In this document: positions 1 through 7,974 of the stretch, one piece after another
Numbering within the stretch: the first letter of the stretch is position 1
How the letters are laid out: each line of letters starts with the position of its first letter
Assembly (NCBI GenBank): GCA_035637175.1
Contig: DASPXS010000298.1
Location: forward strand, 1-18,903
DNA length: 18,903 nt
DNA from: AV2 sp035637175
GTDB taxonomy: Bacteria > Verrucomicrobiota > Verrucomicrobiia > Limisphaerales > AV2
Reading direction: 5' to 3'
Position numbers and translations under genes: made by a program
The notes under the pieces: model-generated
The model's input: only the letters and a program-made list of their open reading frames with translations
The model's database searches: none
Told to the model about the DNA's origin: nothing

Positions 1-545
1 GGTTAAGAGTCCGTGCTTTGTGCTCTGGTTGGTCGGGGGGTTCGGGAAGACCTTACACGCTTTCTTCACAATCTGGGAACGGTCGGAACGGTTCTGCCAA
101 AGCGTGTGCGAACTTTCATTGCGCGTGCGCAAGCTCTCGGACGATGCCGTGCCAATGCCAACTCAAGTGTTCCGGACGCATCGCCAGGCAAGCAAGGTGC
201 AGGAGCACCCGGCCACAGCGGGTTTGAGCAAGTTTCATTTTCATGGCTTCCAGCGAGCAGGAATTCCGTCAGCATTTCACCGTCGTTCCCGTTTCAGATT
301 GCACCGTGACTTCTTTCATGCGGATGAGTCGGGAATTGGAGAGTGGCCTTACGTTTCGTCACAGACTCGAGACAATTTTTCTTTGTAAGGTTTTTCTCCG
401 GCTCCGACTTATCAGTCGGCCAATCGCTGGCTCTTTCAGCGAGGCGATGGCCCGAAGCCGCATGTCACAATGAAAACCGTCCAATGGCGAACCGTCGCCA
501 CAACGAACTTTATTCTTCGCGCACGGGCCGCTAATCTTACACGCT
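1..545. other. Leader region without a recognisable gene
   Basis: I see no convincing gene in these 545 bases. The open frames here are short (up to about 122 codons), overlap one another and translate into low-complexity or Arg/Ser-rich text with no recognisable domain. The stretch probably holds the promoter and 5' leader of the sigma factor gene that begins at 546. A short direct repeat (GGAACGGT, CGGAACGGT) lies near 77-95; whether it is a regulatory site is unknown. Confidence 0.5.
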
Positions 546-1193
546 GTGGACGACAATGATCCTTCTGCCACAACCCGGACGCCGCCGGTCAAGGAAGAGA
601 AACCGCCCGACGAGGCGCGTCTTTCCGACCCGGAACGATGGGTCGAGGAGCATGGCGACTATCTTTTCAAGTATGCCCTGGTCCGATTGCGCGACTCGAC
701 CAAGGCCCAGGACATGGTGCAGGAGACTTTTCTCGCCGCACTGAGGGGAGCAAGCAGTTTCGCCGGCAAATCCAGGGAAAAGAGCTGGCTGGTCGGCATC
801 CTCAAGAACAAGATTTGCGACTACTACCGCAAAGCCAGCCGGGAGACTTCGTTCACGGACATGGAGTTTTATTGCGACGAAGAAAGCGACCGTTTCATCC
901 CGGACGGCTTGTTCAAGGGCGGCTGGATTCACGAACTTGGGCCCATGGAATGGTCGTTCGACCCCGGAGCGAGCCTGGACAGTCAGGCCTTCTGGAAAAC
1001 CTTTCACGACTGTTCGAGCAAGCTGCCGAAGAACATCAGCACCGTGTTTACGCTGCGGGAAATCGACGGCGCGAACAGCAAGGAGATTTGCTCGATGTTG
1101 AATATATCCGAGAACAACTTGTGGGTGATGTTGCACCGGGCGCGGCTGGCATTGCGGCGCTGTCTGGAAACGAACTGGTTTGGGAAGCAGTGA
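546..1193 (+). CDS. ECF-type RNA polymerase sigma factor
   Basis: A 215-residue sigma-70 family factor of the extracytoplasmic-function type; it would direct RNA polymerase to a small regulon in response to a signal. Region 2 lies at about residues 30-95 (EEHGDYLFKYALVRLRD, then DMVQETFLAAL and SWLVGILKNKICDYYRK). Region 4 lies at about 155-205 (LPKNISTVFTLREIDG, EICSMLNISENNLWVMLHRA), a typical helix-turn-helix. The stretch between them, with its GPMEWSFDPGAS motif, and the C-terminal LETNWF resemble the Sig70_famx1 (TIGR02943-like) subgroup from memory. The start is GTG with no clear Shine-Dalgarno sequence. Members of this subgroup are usually followed by a small cysteine-rich anti-sigma gene. 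None is present here: the next gene is convergent, 16 nt away. Confidence 0.9.
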   Translation: MDDNDPSATTRTPPVKEEKPPDEARLSDPERWVEEHGDYLFKYALVRLRDSTKAQDMVQETFLAALRGASSFAGKSREKSWLVGILKNKICDYYRKASRETSFTDMEFYCDEESDRFIPDGLFKGGWIHELGPMEWSFDPGASLDSQAFWKTFHDCSSKLPKNISTVFTLREIDGANSKEICSMLNISENNLWVMLHRARLALRRCLETNWFGKQ

Positions 1194-1209
1194 AAATCTT
1201 CCAGCCCGT

Positions 1210-3324
1210 TCAGAATTTCACGCGTTCGAGATAGCGCAGGCTTGGCCCGATTTGATCGATGGCATCGACGGATTCGTCTTCGATGAAGTAATGCTTCACG
1301 CCGGCGCGCCGGGCGGCCTTCAGCACTGCGGGCCAGTTCACCTGGCCCTGGCCGACGGCGACACTGTCCGCGTCCGGCGCGCCGCCGGTGAGGTTGCCGG
1401 TGGCGCCTTTCCTGAGATCCTTCACGTGCATCAACTCGAATCGGCCGCCATATTTCGCCAGCAGTTTCACCGGATCGGCGCCGCCGTGGACGGCCCAAAA
1501 GACGTCAAGTTCGAACGCCACAAATTCCGGTTTCGTCTCGAGCGCGATCAAATCAAACAGCGTGCCGTCCTTGAAGGGCTGAAACTCAAAGCCGTGCAGA
1601 TGATATGCGAACCGCAATCCGTTCGCCTTCAATCTTTCGCCGGCATGGTTGAATACGGCAATGGCGTCGCGGGCGTTTTTCTCGTTGAAACGGCCTTTGT
1701 CGTGTGGAATCCAGCCGCACACAACATATTGGGCACCGAGCGCCCGGGCGCCGGCAATCACGCCATTGACATCGTCGCGAAGTTTCGCGTAATCGGCGAA
1801 CATGCCGATCAGTTTGAGTCCGCCGGCGTCAAGCATTTTGACGAACTGCTCCGCCGGATATCCGTAAGAGCCGCCTTCAACTTCGACAAAACCAAAAGTG
1901 CGGACGTGCTCCAGTGTTAAGGGCACATTCTTGGCGAAGTGGTGCCGCAAGCTGTACAGTTGCAAGCCGAGCGGACCTTTGAAACTCGCGCCCGTGCCGG
2001 CGTGTTTGCGCGGGCCGGTGCCATTGTTCAGCCACACGTCAACGCGCGGCGCTTCCCACGTGTAGGGCTTGTTCAAAATGTCGAGGTCGCCGTCGCCGTC
2101 GAGATCAGCGAGCTTTCCCTCGTGGAAACCGTGGCCGACGGCGAGCACGGTCTTGCGAAAATTCCCTTTGCCGTCGCCGTAAAAAATCCACGCCTGGGCC
2201 TTTGGATTGTCCGAATCGGCGCGTTTCTCCGTCCACTTCGCCATTTCCGCGGCGAAGATGTCGAGGTGACCGTCGCCGTCCACGTCGCCAACGTCGAGCG
2301 TGTGGCCGTGAATCATGTCGCGGTCAAGCAGGTCGTGGCCTTTCCAATCGGCTTCATTCAGTGGATCGCCGACGCATTCATACCACCGCAACGGCCCGGA
2401 ACCGTCTCCCGGCGCGATGACAATTTGGAGGAGCTTCGCCGATTCGATGAACTTTCCGGCGCCAATGCGCCCGCCAATGATGCCGACCTTGACCGGCTTG
2501 AATTTGCCGTCGCCGAGATATTTGAACCAATAGTTGCCCGCGAGCAAATCGACGACGCCATCGCCGTCAATGTCCGCCGCCGCCGCGCCTTCGGCGTATT
2601 TGAACCCGCCGCTTTGATCACCGCGCTCCCCGGCTTCGCCGGAAAACACCGGCGCGAACGGCCATGGCTCGGTGTGGCGCGGATTGGCGGGGATATCCGC
2701 GATGAAGAGCGACCTGGCGCCTTGATTCCAGAATACGAGCTGCGGTTTGCCGGTGTTCTTGAAATCGCCGAAGACCTGGTCGTGATGCTGCTTCTTGCCG
2801 CCCTTCTTGATCAAATGCCGTTTCCACGCGACATTCGGGTCGAAGTTCGGACAGGGATTCTCCCACCACCAGACTTCGTCGCTCTGCCAATCGCCGCCAA
2901 AGACGACATCGAGATCACCGTCGCCATCGATGTCGTGAACCGCGCCGCCCGCTTCCACGGTGAGGAACTGCGGCTCGATCACATAACGGTCCCAACCCTT
3001 CGCCGCCCGCCGATACCACACCAGCGCCGGCGCCTTGAAGCGGAAACTGATGACGAAGTCCTGGATGCCATCCTTGTCGAGATCCGCGGTTATATTCCCG
3101 GTCTGTTGGGTCGATTCACCGGGCACGGGCAAAGCGCCGTTCTTGCTGGAGAGATCAGTCCACTTGATCTCGGCGGCCAGGGTAACTGGAACCAACGCCA
3201 ACAAAACAAAAGCCCAACTCCACAATGCGATGGTTCCCGCCCTGCGGTCATGTGCCGGAACGGCTGTCGCTTCATTGGGTTTGCGATCGGTGAAATCGGC
3301 GAGCATGGCTGTATCAGTTTTCAT
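1210..3324 (-). CDS. Secreted FG-GAP/VCBS repeat protein fused to a sugar-phosphate isomerase/epimerase TIM barrel
   Basis: A protein of about 704 residues with two parts. After an N-terminal hydrophobic export segment (IALWSWAFVLLALVPVTLAA), roughly the first 430 residues hold calcium-binding FG-GAP/VCBS-type repeats, seen as ADLDKDGIQD, HDIDGDGDLD, ADIDGDGVVD, GDVDGDGHLD and ADLDGDGDLD. The last ~250 residues are an AP-endonuclease-2/xylose-isomerase-like barrel with the expected landmarks: GLQLYSLR, VEGGSYG, YHLHGFEF, ELDVFW, MHVKDL and YFIEDE, which supply His/Glu/Asp metal ligands. This suggests an extracytoplasmic carbohydrate-binding or carbohydrate-modifying protein; the substrate is unknown. 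I chose the ATG at 3324; a GTG at 3375 in frame would add 17 residues, and neither has a clear ribosome site. It follows the gene ending at 3427 on the same strand, so co-transcription is possible. Confidence 0.85.
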   Translation of the reverse strand: MKTDTAMLADFTDRKPNEATAVPAHDRRAGTIALWSWAFVLLALVPVTLAAEIKWTDLSSKNGALPVPGESTQQTGNITADLDKDGIQDFVISFRFKAPALVWYRRAAKGWDRYVIEPQFLTVEAGGAVHDIDGDGDLDVVFGGDWQSDEVWWWENPCPNFDPNVAWKRHLIKKGGKKQHHDQVFGDFKNTGKPQLVFWNQGARSLFIADIPANPRHTEPWPFAPVFSGEAGERGDQSGGFKYAEGAAAADIDGDGVVDLLAGNYWFKYLGDGKFKPVKVGIIGGRIGAGKFIESAKLLQIVIAPGDGSGPLRWYECVGDPLNEADWKGHDLLDRDMIHGHTLDVGDVDGDGHLDIFAAEMAKWTEKRADSDNPKAQAWIFYGDGKGNFRKTVLAVGHGFHEGKLADLDGDGDLDILNKPYTWEAPRVDVWLNNGTGPRKHAGTGASFKGPLGLQLYSLRHHFAKNVPLTLEHVRTFGFVEVEGGSYGYPAEQFVKMLDAGGLKLIGMFADYAKLRDDVNGVIAGARALGAQYVVCGWIPHDKGRFNEKNARDAIAVFNHAGERLKANGLRFAYHLHGFEFQPFKDGTLFDLIALETKPEFVAFELDVFWAVHGGADPVKLLAKYGGRFELMHVKDLRKGATGNLTGGAPDADSVAVGQGQVNWPAVLKAARRAGVKHYFIEDESVDAIDQIGPSLRYLERVKF

Positions 3325-3426
3325 AACCGTCGGGCCGTTGTAGTTGTGGACTCCTGACGTTGCCGGAATTCTCACGCGGCGCGAAGGCCCGGCCCCTTTT
3401 GCGTGACCACACGCATCGGCATCCGA

Positions 3427-5338
3427 TCATCCGTTCGCGCGCTCCGGCCAGATCCAGGTGTATTTCTCCGGATCACCGGCAATTTCCTCGGCGGTCACGA
3501 AGTGGGCAAAAGCTTCGCGGCACGCTTTTTCGCAGGGCCTGACCCATTGCTTGTACGAAGGAGTGACGACAAATACGAATTGGTTGTCGCGGGTCTGCGC
3601 CATACCCCGCAGGGCGCTCCCGGGGAACTCCAACGATTCCGCTGCTGCTGACGGTTGAAGGATGCATTTTTCACCGCTCCACTCGATGTGAACACCGCCA
3701 CACGCGTAAACGAAATCGGTTTTGTGCTCGCTGATATGCGAAAGGTAAAAGCCGTAGAACTCCCCGCTCCTGAGTTCCAGCACGCTCTCGATTTGCTGAT
3801 CCCGGAGGCTGATGATCTCGAATCGGCGCTCATGGAAAACGCGTGGCAGGCTGAGCAGCACATCCTGAGTGGGGACGCCAAAGCGCGGCCCAAGCCGCCG
3901 GAATATCTCCAGGTTTGTCCGAAGCGGGTCGGTCTCGGCGAAAAGTCCAAGGATGGTGGCGTCGATTCGTGGTCCGACCGGCGCCACCGCTGCTTGGGAG
4001 GTTTGGGCCGAGGGAAGCTCCGTGGTTTGCCTGCCGGACTTCGCCGTTTCGGCGGTTCGCTCCCCTAAGGACTTTTGTGAGGGGGCGCGGTCGTCTTTCG
4101 AGGTTTGTTGCCTGGCCTCGGCTCGAGGTGCGGGAGCAAGTGTCCTGGGCGAAGCGAACGCCGGCATGGATGAGGTTTCGGCCGCCAAAACCCCGCCCCC
4201 TCTCCGAATTGCGGGATGGTTGAGAACCTGTTCCAGTTCCTGCGCGCTGGTCCGCAGGTAATGAATATCCGGAACGTCGGGGACTTTCTCTTCGCCTCCG
4301 TCAGGTCGCCGCCGTCGGACGAGCAGGTGCGGCGGCGCCAGCCGCAACTGAATTCCGGGCTTCAGGAGGTCGCTCTTCGCCGGGTCCTGGAGAATCTCCA
4401 GGTTGGACTGGGAAAGATGCTCCTTCACCTCGAACGGCACTCCGGCGCGAAGGGTGGTGAAGTGAATGTCAAAACCGGTCGGCGACGCCGGGTTCTCCCG
4501 GATCTCGATTGCCCGCGACGGTCTGCTGCTGGAGGTTGGCGCATAGCGGGCATTGAGGACTTCCTCCAATCGCCGGGCACCTTCTTCGCTCGATTCGAAA
4601 CGGGTGTCGTCAACCTCGATAAAACGCTGCAAGGGATCGATGCGAAGGCGTTTCGGTTCGAGCATCAGCCCGGCGCGAATGAGGTTTGAGAGTCCGCGCA
4701 AACCGGTCTCGGTCTTTTCCTCGCCCCGGAAGGTTTGGATCATCAGGTGGCCAAAATGATCGAGCCGCACCTTGAAGCGCGCCCGGTCGCCGGGAGCGGC
4801 GACAGCGGCGGCGGCTACGGGCGGGGCCTGCGGGCGTTTATCGCCGAAAGCGGCTGGGTGATGCTTGTTGATTTCGTGCTCGAGCTTCGCCTCACCGTCT
4901 GGATCATCGAGGCGGATTTTTTCGCCGTTGATTTCCACCGTGCCGTCACGCAAAACGTGAAACGACTGCGGCTCCTCGATCAGCCCGCGCGGGACCCATT
5001 TGTAGCGATCGACATGCACCCATGGCTTGCCGGGCTCCAGCGTGACCAATTCGTCGCCGAGGCTCAGTGTGAACGCCAGCGGAGATCCTGCGGAACCGGC
5101 TTGCTTGCCCGCTTTGACCCTCCGTTCTCCGGCGCCCGGCGAAACGACGCCGATAACCAGGAGCGACGCAACCAGCCCCCAAAACGCGGATGAACTCAGG
5201 AAGACCAAAGATAGAATCAACCCGAAACCAAGTCCCAGCGATATGACCAGGATACTGTCTGACCGACATAAGCGGGATCGGTGCGACCTCGAAAGGCTTG
5301 CGTTCGTCGCGGGGCACGACGCCGTTTTTGGCGTACAT
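3427..5338 (-). CDS. Membrane-anchored protein of unknown function, apparent frameshift near its N-terminus
   Basis: I do not recognise the family. The ATG at 5338 opens a coding-like frame (MYAKNGVVPRDERKPFEVAP, mostly G/C third positions) that degrades after about 26 codons. At 5250-5275 the coding signal moves to the +1 frame, which then runs to the stop at 3427. With one extra base removed the product would be about 636 residues. It has two adjacent hydrophobic segments (ILVISLGLGFGLILSLVFL and FWGLVASLLVIGVV), then three diverged units of about 75-90 residues (near 5080-4860, 4790-4540 and 4480-4210), each ending in an acidic helix such as LEHEINKHH, LEEVLNARY or LEQVLNHP. An Ala/Ser/Gln-rich linker and a ~180-residue C-terminal domain follow. 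Alternatively translation starts at an internal TTG near 5215 in the main frame. The same frame stays open up to 5619, but that extension runs through a palindromic repeat and does not look coding. Confidence 0.65.
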
Positions 5339-5805
5339 TGGGACAATGAATTCGAAGCAGATGTGGAACGCGGCTGTGGTCGCAGACCCGGCCGCAGCGC
5401 GTTGGAACTTTCAAGAGTGCTGCGGCTGGTGCTTCGCACACAGCCGCGGTCCGGTTCATGGAAAGCCTCCTTTCGCTTTTGCGCACACTCTGGGCCCAGG
5501 CTGACCTCAACCCGCGGGCCACGGGAGTCTGGCCGACGACGCTTCGTCGGTCGATGGGCCACAAGGCCTCCGTCCAGTCGGTTGGCACTCTCGCTCACAT
5601 TGCCAGGGCTTTTTTGCAACCTTGATTACTCCAGCCCCCGAGTCACGACAATTTCAAATTTCGTTGCTCCGAGAAGCCTTGACTATGCGCTTCATGCCGG
5701 TGACCGGAAGAGGACTACTCGGATTTTGCAAATTTCCATTAGTTCGGCGGAAAAAGACCGCCTTTCAATCTGCCGTGCTGCGTAGCGGGAGAACGAACTG
5801 CGGGC
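5339..5805. other. Intergenic region with a palindromic element and a hairpin
   Basis: No gene is supported here. The stretch contains the palindromic element at 5365-5452 (separate entry) and a hairpin at 5531-5552, whose core CCGACGA-CGCT-TCGTCGG extends to a stem of 9 bp with one G-T pair. The rest, which should carry the promoter of the gene transcribed leftward from 5338, shows nothing I can name. Confidence 0.5.
5365..5452. repeat. Palindromic intergenic element, copy 1
   Basis: The 88-bp element begins GGAACGCGGCTGTG and ends CACAGCCGCGGTCC, so its ends are inverted copies of each other. Inner inverted segments (GCCGCAGC against GCTGCGGC) would let it fold into a long imperfect hairpin with a loop of about 20 bases. 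A second copy in the same orientation is at 6814-6937. Confidence 0.8.
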
Positions 5806-6714
5806 TTACTGTGCCGCTTGCGATACCACAGAAAAAACCTCGGTGCTCGTTCGGTAAACTACCCAGTTAAAATCGGCCCGCTGCGCGGGATCGACCGGAA
5901 AAGGAAGACCGGCGGCGTCGGGTCTGGCCAGGGGTTTGGTGGCCTTGTCGATCCAGCGATGACTTTCCGCGTGGCCATCGGCAAAAGTGAAATTCGCTGC
6001 GCCGTTGTGGTAGGAGGCCGGCAGATCGATCCATTCCGAATCATCCAATCGGTTGAGAAAGTAGCCGTCATTGATGCTGTCGGGGTGTTCATCCAAAAAA
6101 ACAAAAATTTCGGTTGGCCGGTCGATATCGGTCATCCTTTTGAACTGTTTGTATTCCGGATTGAAAATGTTCGTGCCATAGCGCGAGTTGTCGCCGGCAT
6201 CTCCGACCATCGCGTTCATGGAGCAGCTCCTGACCCGCGCGGTCCAACCGGCCTGCTTTTGAATCTCACTGAGGGCGCGGTCGGCCGGGCAATGGTAGAT
6301 CCCCACGGCGTTGTTGGCGTAAGCGGAAAAAGCGCCTTTGGTCACAAACGTCCGGTTGGTATTGTCCGGGCTCAGCTCCCAGTCCAAGATGTTGTTCACC
6401 CAGTTGTAGTTGCGCTTTGGCGCAATGCCGCGGCTGGTGTCGCTGCCGCCAAGATTGTAGGGCAACCGATCACCGTTGTCGCCCGAATAAAGCACCCACG
6501 CCAGCGAAAGCTGCCTGACGTTAGCCAGGCAAGTGATCCCCTGCGCTTTGCCCTGGGCTTTCGCAAATGCCGTCGAGAGCAGTCCCGCCAGGATCACGAT
6601 GATGGCCATCGTCACGAGCAGTTCAAGCAGAGTAAAACCCGCCGGGCGCGGCGTCTTCGCCTTCCGCAGCGAGACTGAACTTGAATTCACCATGTGGTGC
6701 TCGCGTTGATTCAT
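5806..6714 (-). CDS. Prepilin-type N-terminal cleavage/methylation protein (H-X9-DG family)
   Basis: A 302-residue pseudopilin-like protein of the kind strongly expanded in Verrucomicrobiota and Planctomycetota. The leader ends in RPAGFTLLELLV: a prepilin peptidase would cut after the Gly, and Glu at position 5 of the mature protein is present. A hydrophobic helix follows (MAIIVILAGLLSTAFA). Near the C-terminus is the family's H-X9-DG motif (YHNGAANFTFADGHA). The protein probably sits in the inner membrane or an envelope pseudopilus related to type II secretion or type IV pili; its exact role is unknown. I chose the ATG at 6714 because AGGG lies 5 nt upstream, the clearest ribosome site at this locus. 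TTG at 6747 is open further upstream, and ATG at 6693 is a shorter alternative. The gene stands alone between two copies of the same palindromic element. Confidence 0.92.
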   Translation of the reverse strand: MNQREHHMVNSSSVSLRKAKTPRPAGFTLLELLVTMAIIVILAGLLSTAFAKAQGKAQGITCLANVRQLSLAWVLYSGDNGDRLPYNLGGSDTSRGIAPKRNYNWVNNILDWELSPDNTNRTFVTKGAFSAYANNAVGIYHCPADRALSEIQKQAGWTARVRSCSMNAMVGDAGDNSRYGTNIFNPEYKQFKRMTDIDRPTEIFVFLDEHPDSINDGYFLNRLDDSEWIDLPASYHNGAANFTFADGHAESHRWIDKATKPLARPDAAGLPFPVDPAQRADFNWVVYRTSTEVFSVVSQAAQ

Positions 6715-6813
6715 CCAAACCCTGATCGCGAATCGATTTGACGACAAAGTCTAGGACCGAATGCCAGGACTGTCAAAGGCTGCCCGCTCCAGGGTGGTCC
6801 AAGGCGACGGTCA

Positions 6814-6937
6814 GGAGCGCGGACTGTGGTCGAAGACCCAGCCGCAGCGGATACGCCGGCGCCGGTGCCGGGGACCAATCCAACGCGCCCGCCCGTCGGG
6901 CCGGCTGCGGCTGGTGCTCCGCACACAGCCGCGCTCC
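6814..6937. repeat. Palindromic intergenic element, copy 2
   Basis: The 124-bp element has perfectly inverted 9-bp ends (GGAGCGCGG and CCGCGCTCC). Inner segments closely match copy 1: CTGTGGTCGAAGACCCAGCC on the left and GCTGCGGCTGGTGCTCCGCA on the right. The central loop is longer and different in sequence, so the conserved unit is the stem and not the loop. It has the same orientation as copy 1 at 5365-5452. Confidence 0.8.
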
Positions 6938-7101
6938 CTTCAGCCATTCGACCGCCGCGTTGGATCGCACCTCCGCTCCAGAAAGGCATTTCAGTATTTA
7001 GCAAACAAACCGTGGCGCGGAAAGGAGCTGCGAAGAAGCATTGGTCCTCATTCCTCACCGCCAGGTTTAAACCGCTACGGCGGCGGCTTTGACCGCGTAG
7101 T

Positions 7102-7162
7102 GGCACGGGCGTCTCGCCCGTGAGAGCCTGCGCAACCACCACACGGGCGGGACGCCCGTGCC
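7102..7162. repeat. Inverted repeat with 21-bp arms
   Basis: The left arm at 7102-7122 (GGCACGGGCGTCTCGCCCGTG) can pair with the right arm at 7142-7162, with 20 of 21 positions matching and a 19-base loop. Each arm also contains the complementary stretches CGGGCG and CGCCCG, so alternative smaller hairpins are possible. It directly abuts the palindrome at 7162-7205. No T-run follows on either side, so it is not a typical intrinsic terminator. Confidence 0.8.
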
Positions 7163-7205
7163 CGAGACAAGCTTTTGTTGCATATGCGACAAAAGCTTGT
7201 CTCGG
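7162..7205. repeat. 44-bp near-perfect palindrome
   Basis: Perfect 17-bp arms (CCGAGACAAGCTTTTGT at 7162-7178 and its complement at 7189-7205) flank a 10-base centre, TGCATATGCG. That centre contains the self-complementary octamer GCATATGC, so nearly the whole 44 bp can pair. It could be a transcription end signal, a protein-binding site or a small mobile palindrome; the sequence alone does not decide. Confidence 0.85.
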
Positions 7206-7341
7206 CAGATTTGATTAGAAATGCAGCTTAGAGCGTCGCCCGCGGCGCAAGCCGTGAGGGCCAGGAAGAACGGGAGCGAGCTCTGCCAGGGGCGACAAAC
7301 GTGCCCGGACTGAGCGATGTTTTCTGCCGGCGCGCCTGGAA

Positions 7342-7782
7342 TTACTTTTTCGGCCCGACGACCGAGCATCGATAAACTTCGTCGGTGACCGCCAGAGTAA
7401 TCTCGCCGGCCACCGCGGCGTCCGCGATTTCATCGTCGGAAAACAACTGCCGCGGCGTGTGGCCTGCATTGAACGCGATTTGAACCTCCACCCATAACGG
7501 ATTGAAGCCGTCGCCCTGGATGGCGTCCAGCACGCTGATGAAAGGTTCACCACCCGGCAGACCGTCGTCGGACATGAAGATCAAGTTGATCGATCGATTG
7601 TGCGCCAGAGTCGCCTTTTCACCGCCGGCCGGCAGTTCCTTGAAATTGATCAGAAACAACTGGTGATCGTAGTAGGCGGGCATCACACCGGCCCGACCGT
7701 TGTCGCTCGCTGCGCGCATCGAACCGCTGGACAATCCCGCCAGCGCCAAACCCAATATCCCGACAAGCATTTTTATTTTCAT
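7342..7782 (-). CDS. Small exported protein of unknown function
   Basis: A 146-residue protein with a clear Sec-type signal peptide (KIKMLVGILGLALAGLSSG, cut probably after MRAA). The mature part has wording that looks conserved rather than random: PAYYDHQLFLINFKEL, LAHNRSINLIFMSDDG, DAIQGDGFNPLWVEVQIAFN, and a closing DEVYRCSVVGPKK. I think I have seen this pattern in uncharacterised exported proteins of soil bacteria but cannot attach a function. No metal-binding motif or catalytic signature is evident, and it has only one cysteine. I chose the ATG at 7782; a TTG two codons upstream (7788) is the alternative. The gene is divergent from the sigma factor gene at 7975, with about 190 nt between them, so it could be a target of that sigma factor. 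Confidence 0.8.
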   Translation of the reverse strand: MKIKMLVGILGLALAGLSSGSMRAASDNGRAGVMPAYYDHQLFLINFKELPAGGEKATLAHNRSINLIFMSDDGLPGGEPFISVLDAIQGDGFNPLWVEVQIAFNAGHTPRQLFSDDEIADAAVAGEITLAVTDEVYRCSVVGPKK

Positions 7783-7911
7783 AGGCAAAACAGCGCTTCA
7801 ATTTCGGCGGACCATTCCGGGCCGGGCCGCCACCTCACGGCAGTGAGATGAACGACCGCGGGCGCAGGTTCCCGGCGAACCCGCAGTTTTCCCGCTCGCT
7901 CCGGGCGCGAT

Positions 7912-7941
7912 TTGCCGCCACACTCGGTGGCAATTTCTTTC
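7912..7941 (+). promoter_or_regulatory. Possible leader hairpin before the sigma factor gene
   Basis: TTGCCGCC and GGTGGCAA form an 8-bp stem with one G-T pair around the 6-base loop ACACTC. The T-rich stretch TTTCTTT follows at once, so the shape resembles an attenuator or intrinsic terminator in the 5' leader. The stem is short and the T-run is interrupted; I rate it as weak. Confidence 0.25.
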
Positions 7942-7974
7942 CTTCCGATCCTGGCGGGAACAAATGGCGCCGCG

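Larger units (their letters stand above)
6715..7341. other. Repeat-rich intergenic region
   Basis: I find no gene in these 627 bases. Open frames across the region only read through repeat sequence. It holds three palindromic structures with their own entries (6814-6937, 7102-7162, 7162-7205). The intervening sequence shows nothing I can name. Confidence 0.6.

Noticed and set aside
1180..1920. A 246-codon open frame on the + strand
   Set aside because: It is antisense to the TIM-barrel part of the 1210-3324 gene and starts inside the end of the sigma factor gene; no recognisable product.
1939..3357. A 472-codon open frame on the + strand
   Set aside because: It is antisense to the FG-GAP/TIM-barrel gene, whose repeats and motifs are clear; the + strand text is a shadow of high G+C codon use and has no domain.
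4946..5338. A separate 130-codon gene starting at the ATG at 5338
   Set aside because: Only its first ~26 codons look coding; the remainder is out of frame with the clear coding sequence of the larger gene, so a frameshift is the better explanation.
5453..5619. N-terminal extension of the 3427-5338 gene up to a TTG at 5619
   Set aside because: The extension would run through a palindromic intergenic element and has poor codon use.
6711..7142. A 143-codon open frame on the - strand upstream of the prepilin-like gene
   Set aside because: It translates palindromic repeats into Gly/Ala/Arg-rich text and overlaps the preferred start region of the prepilin-like gene.
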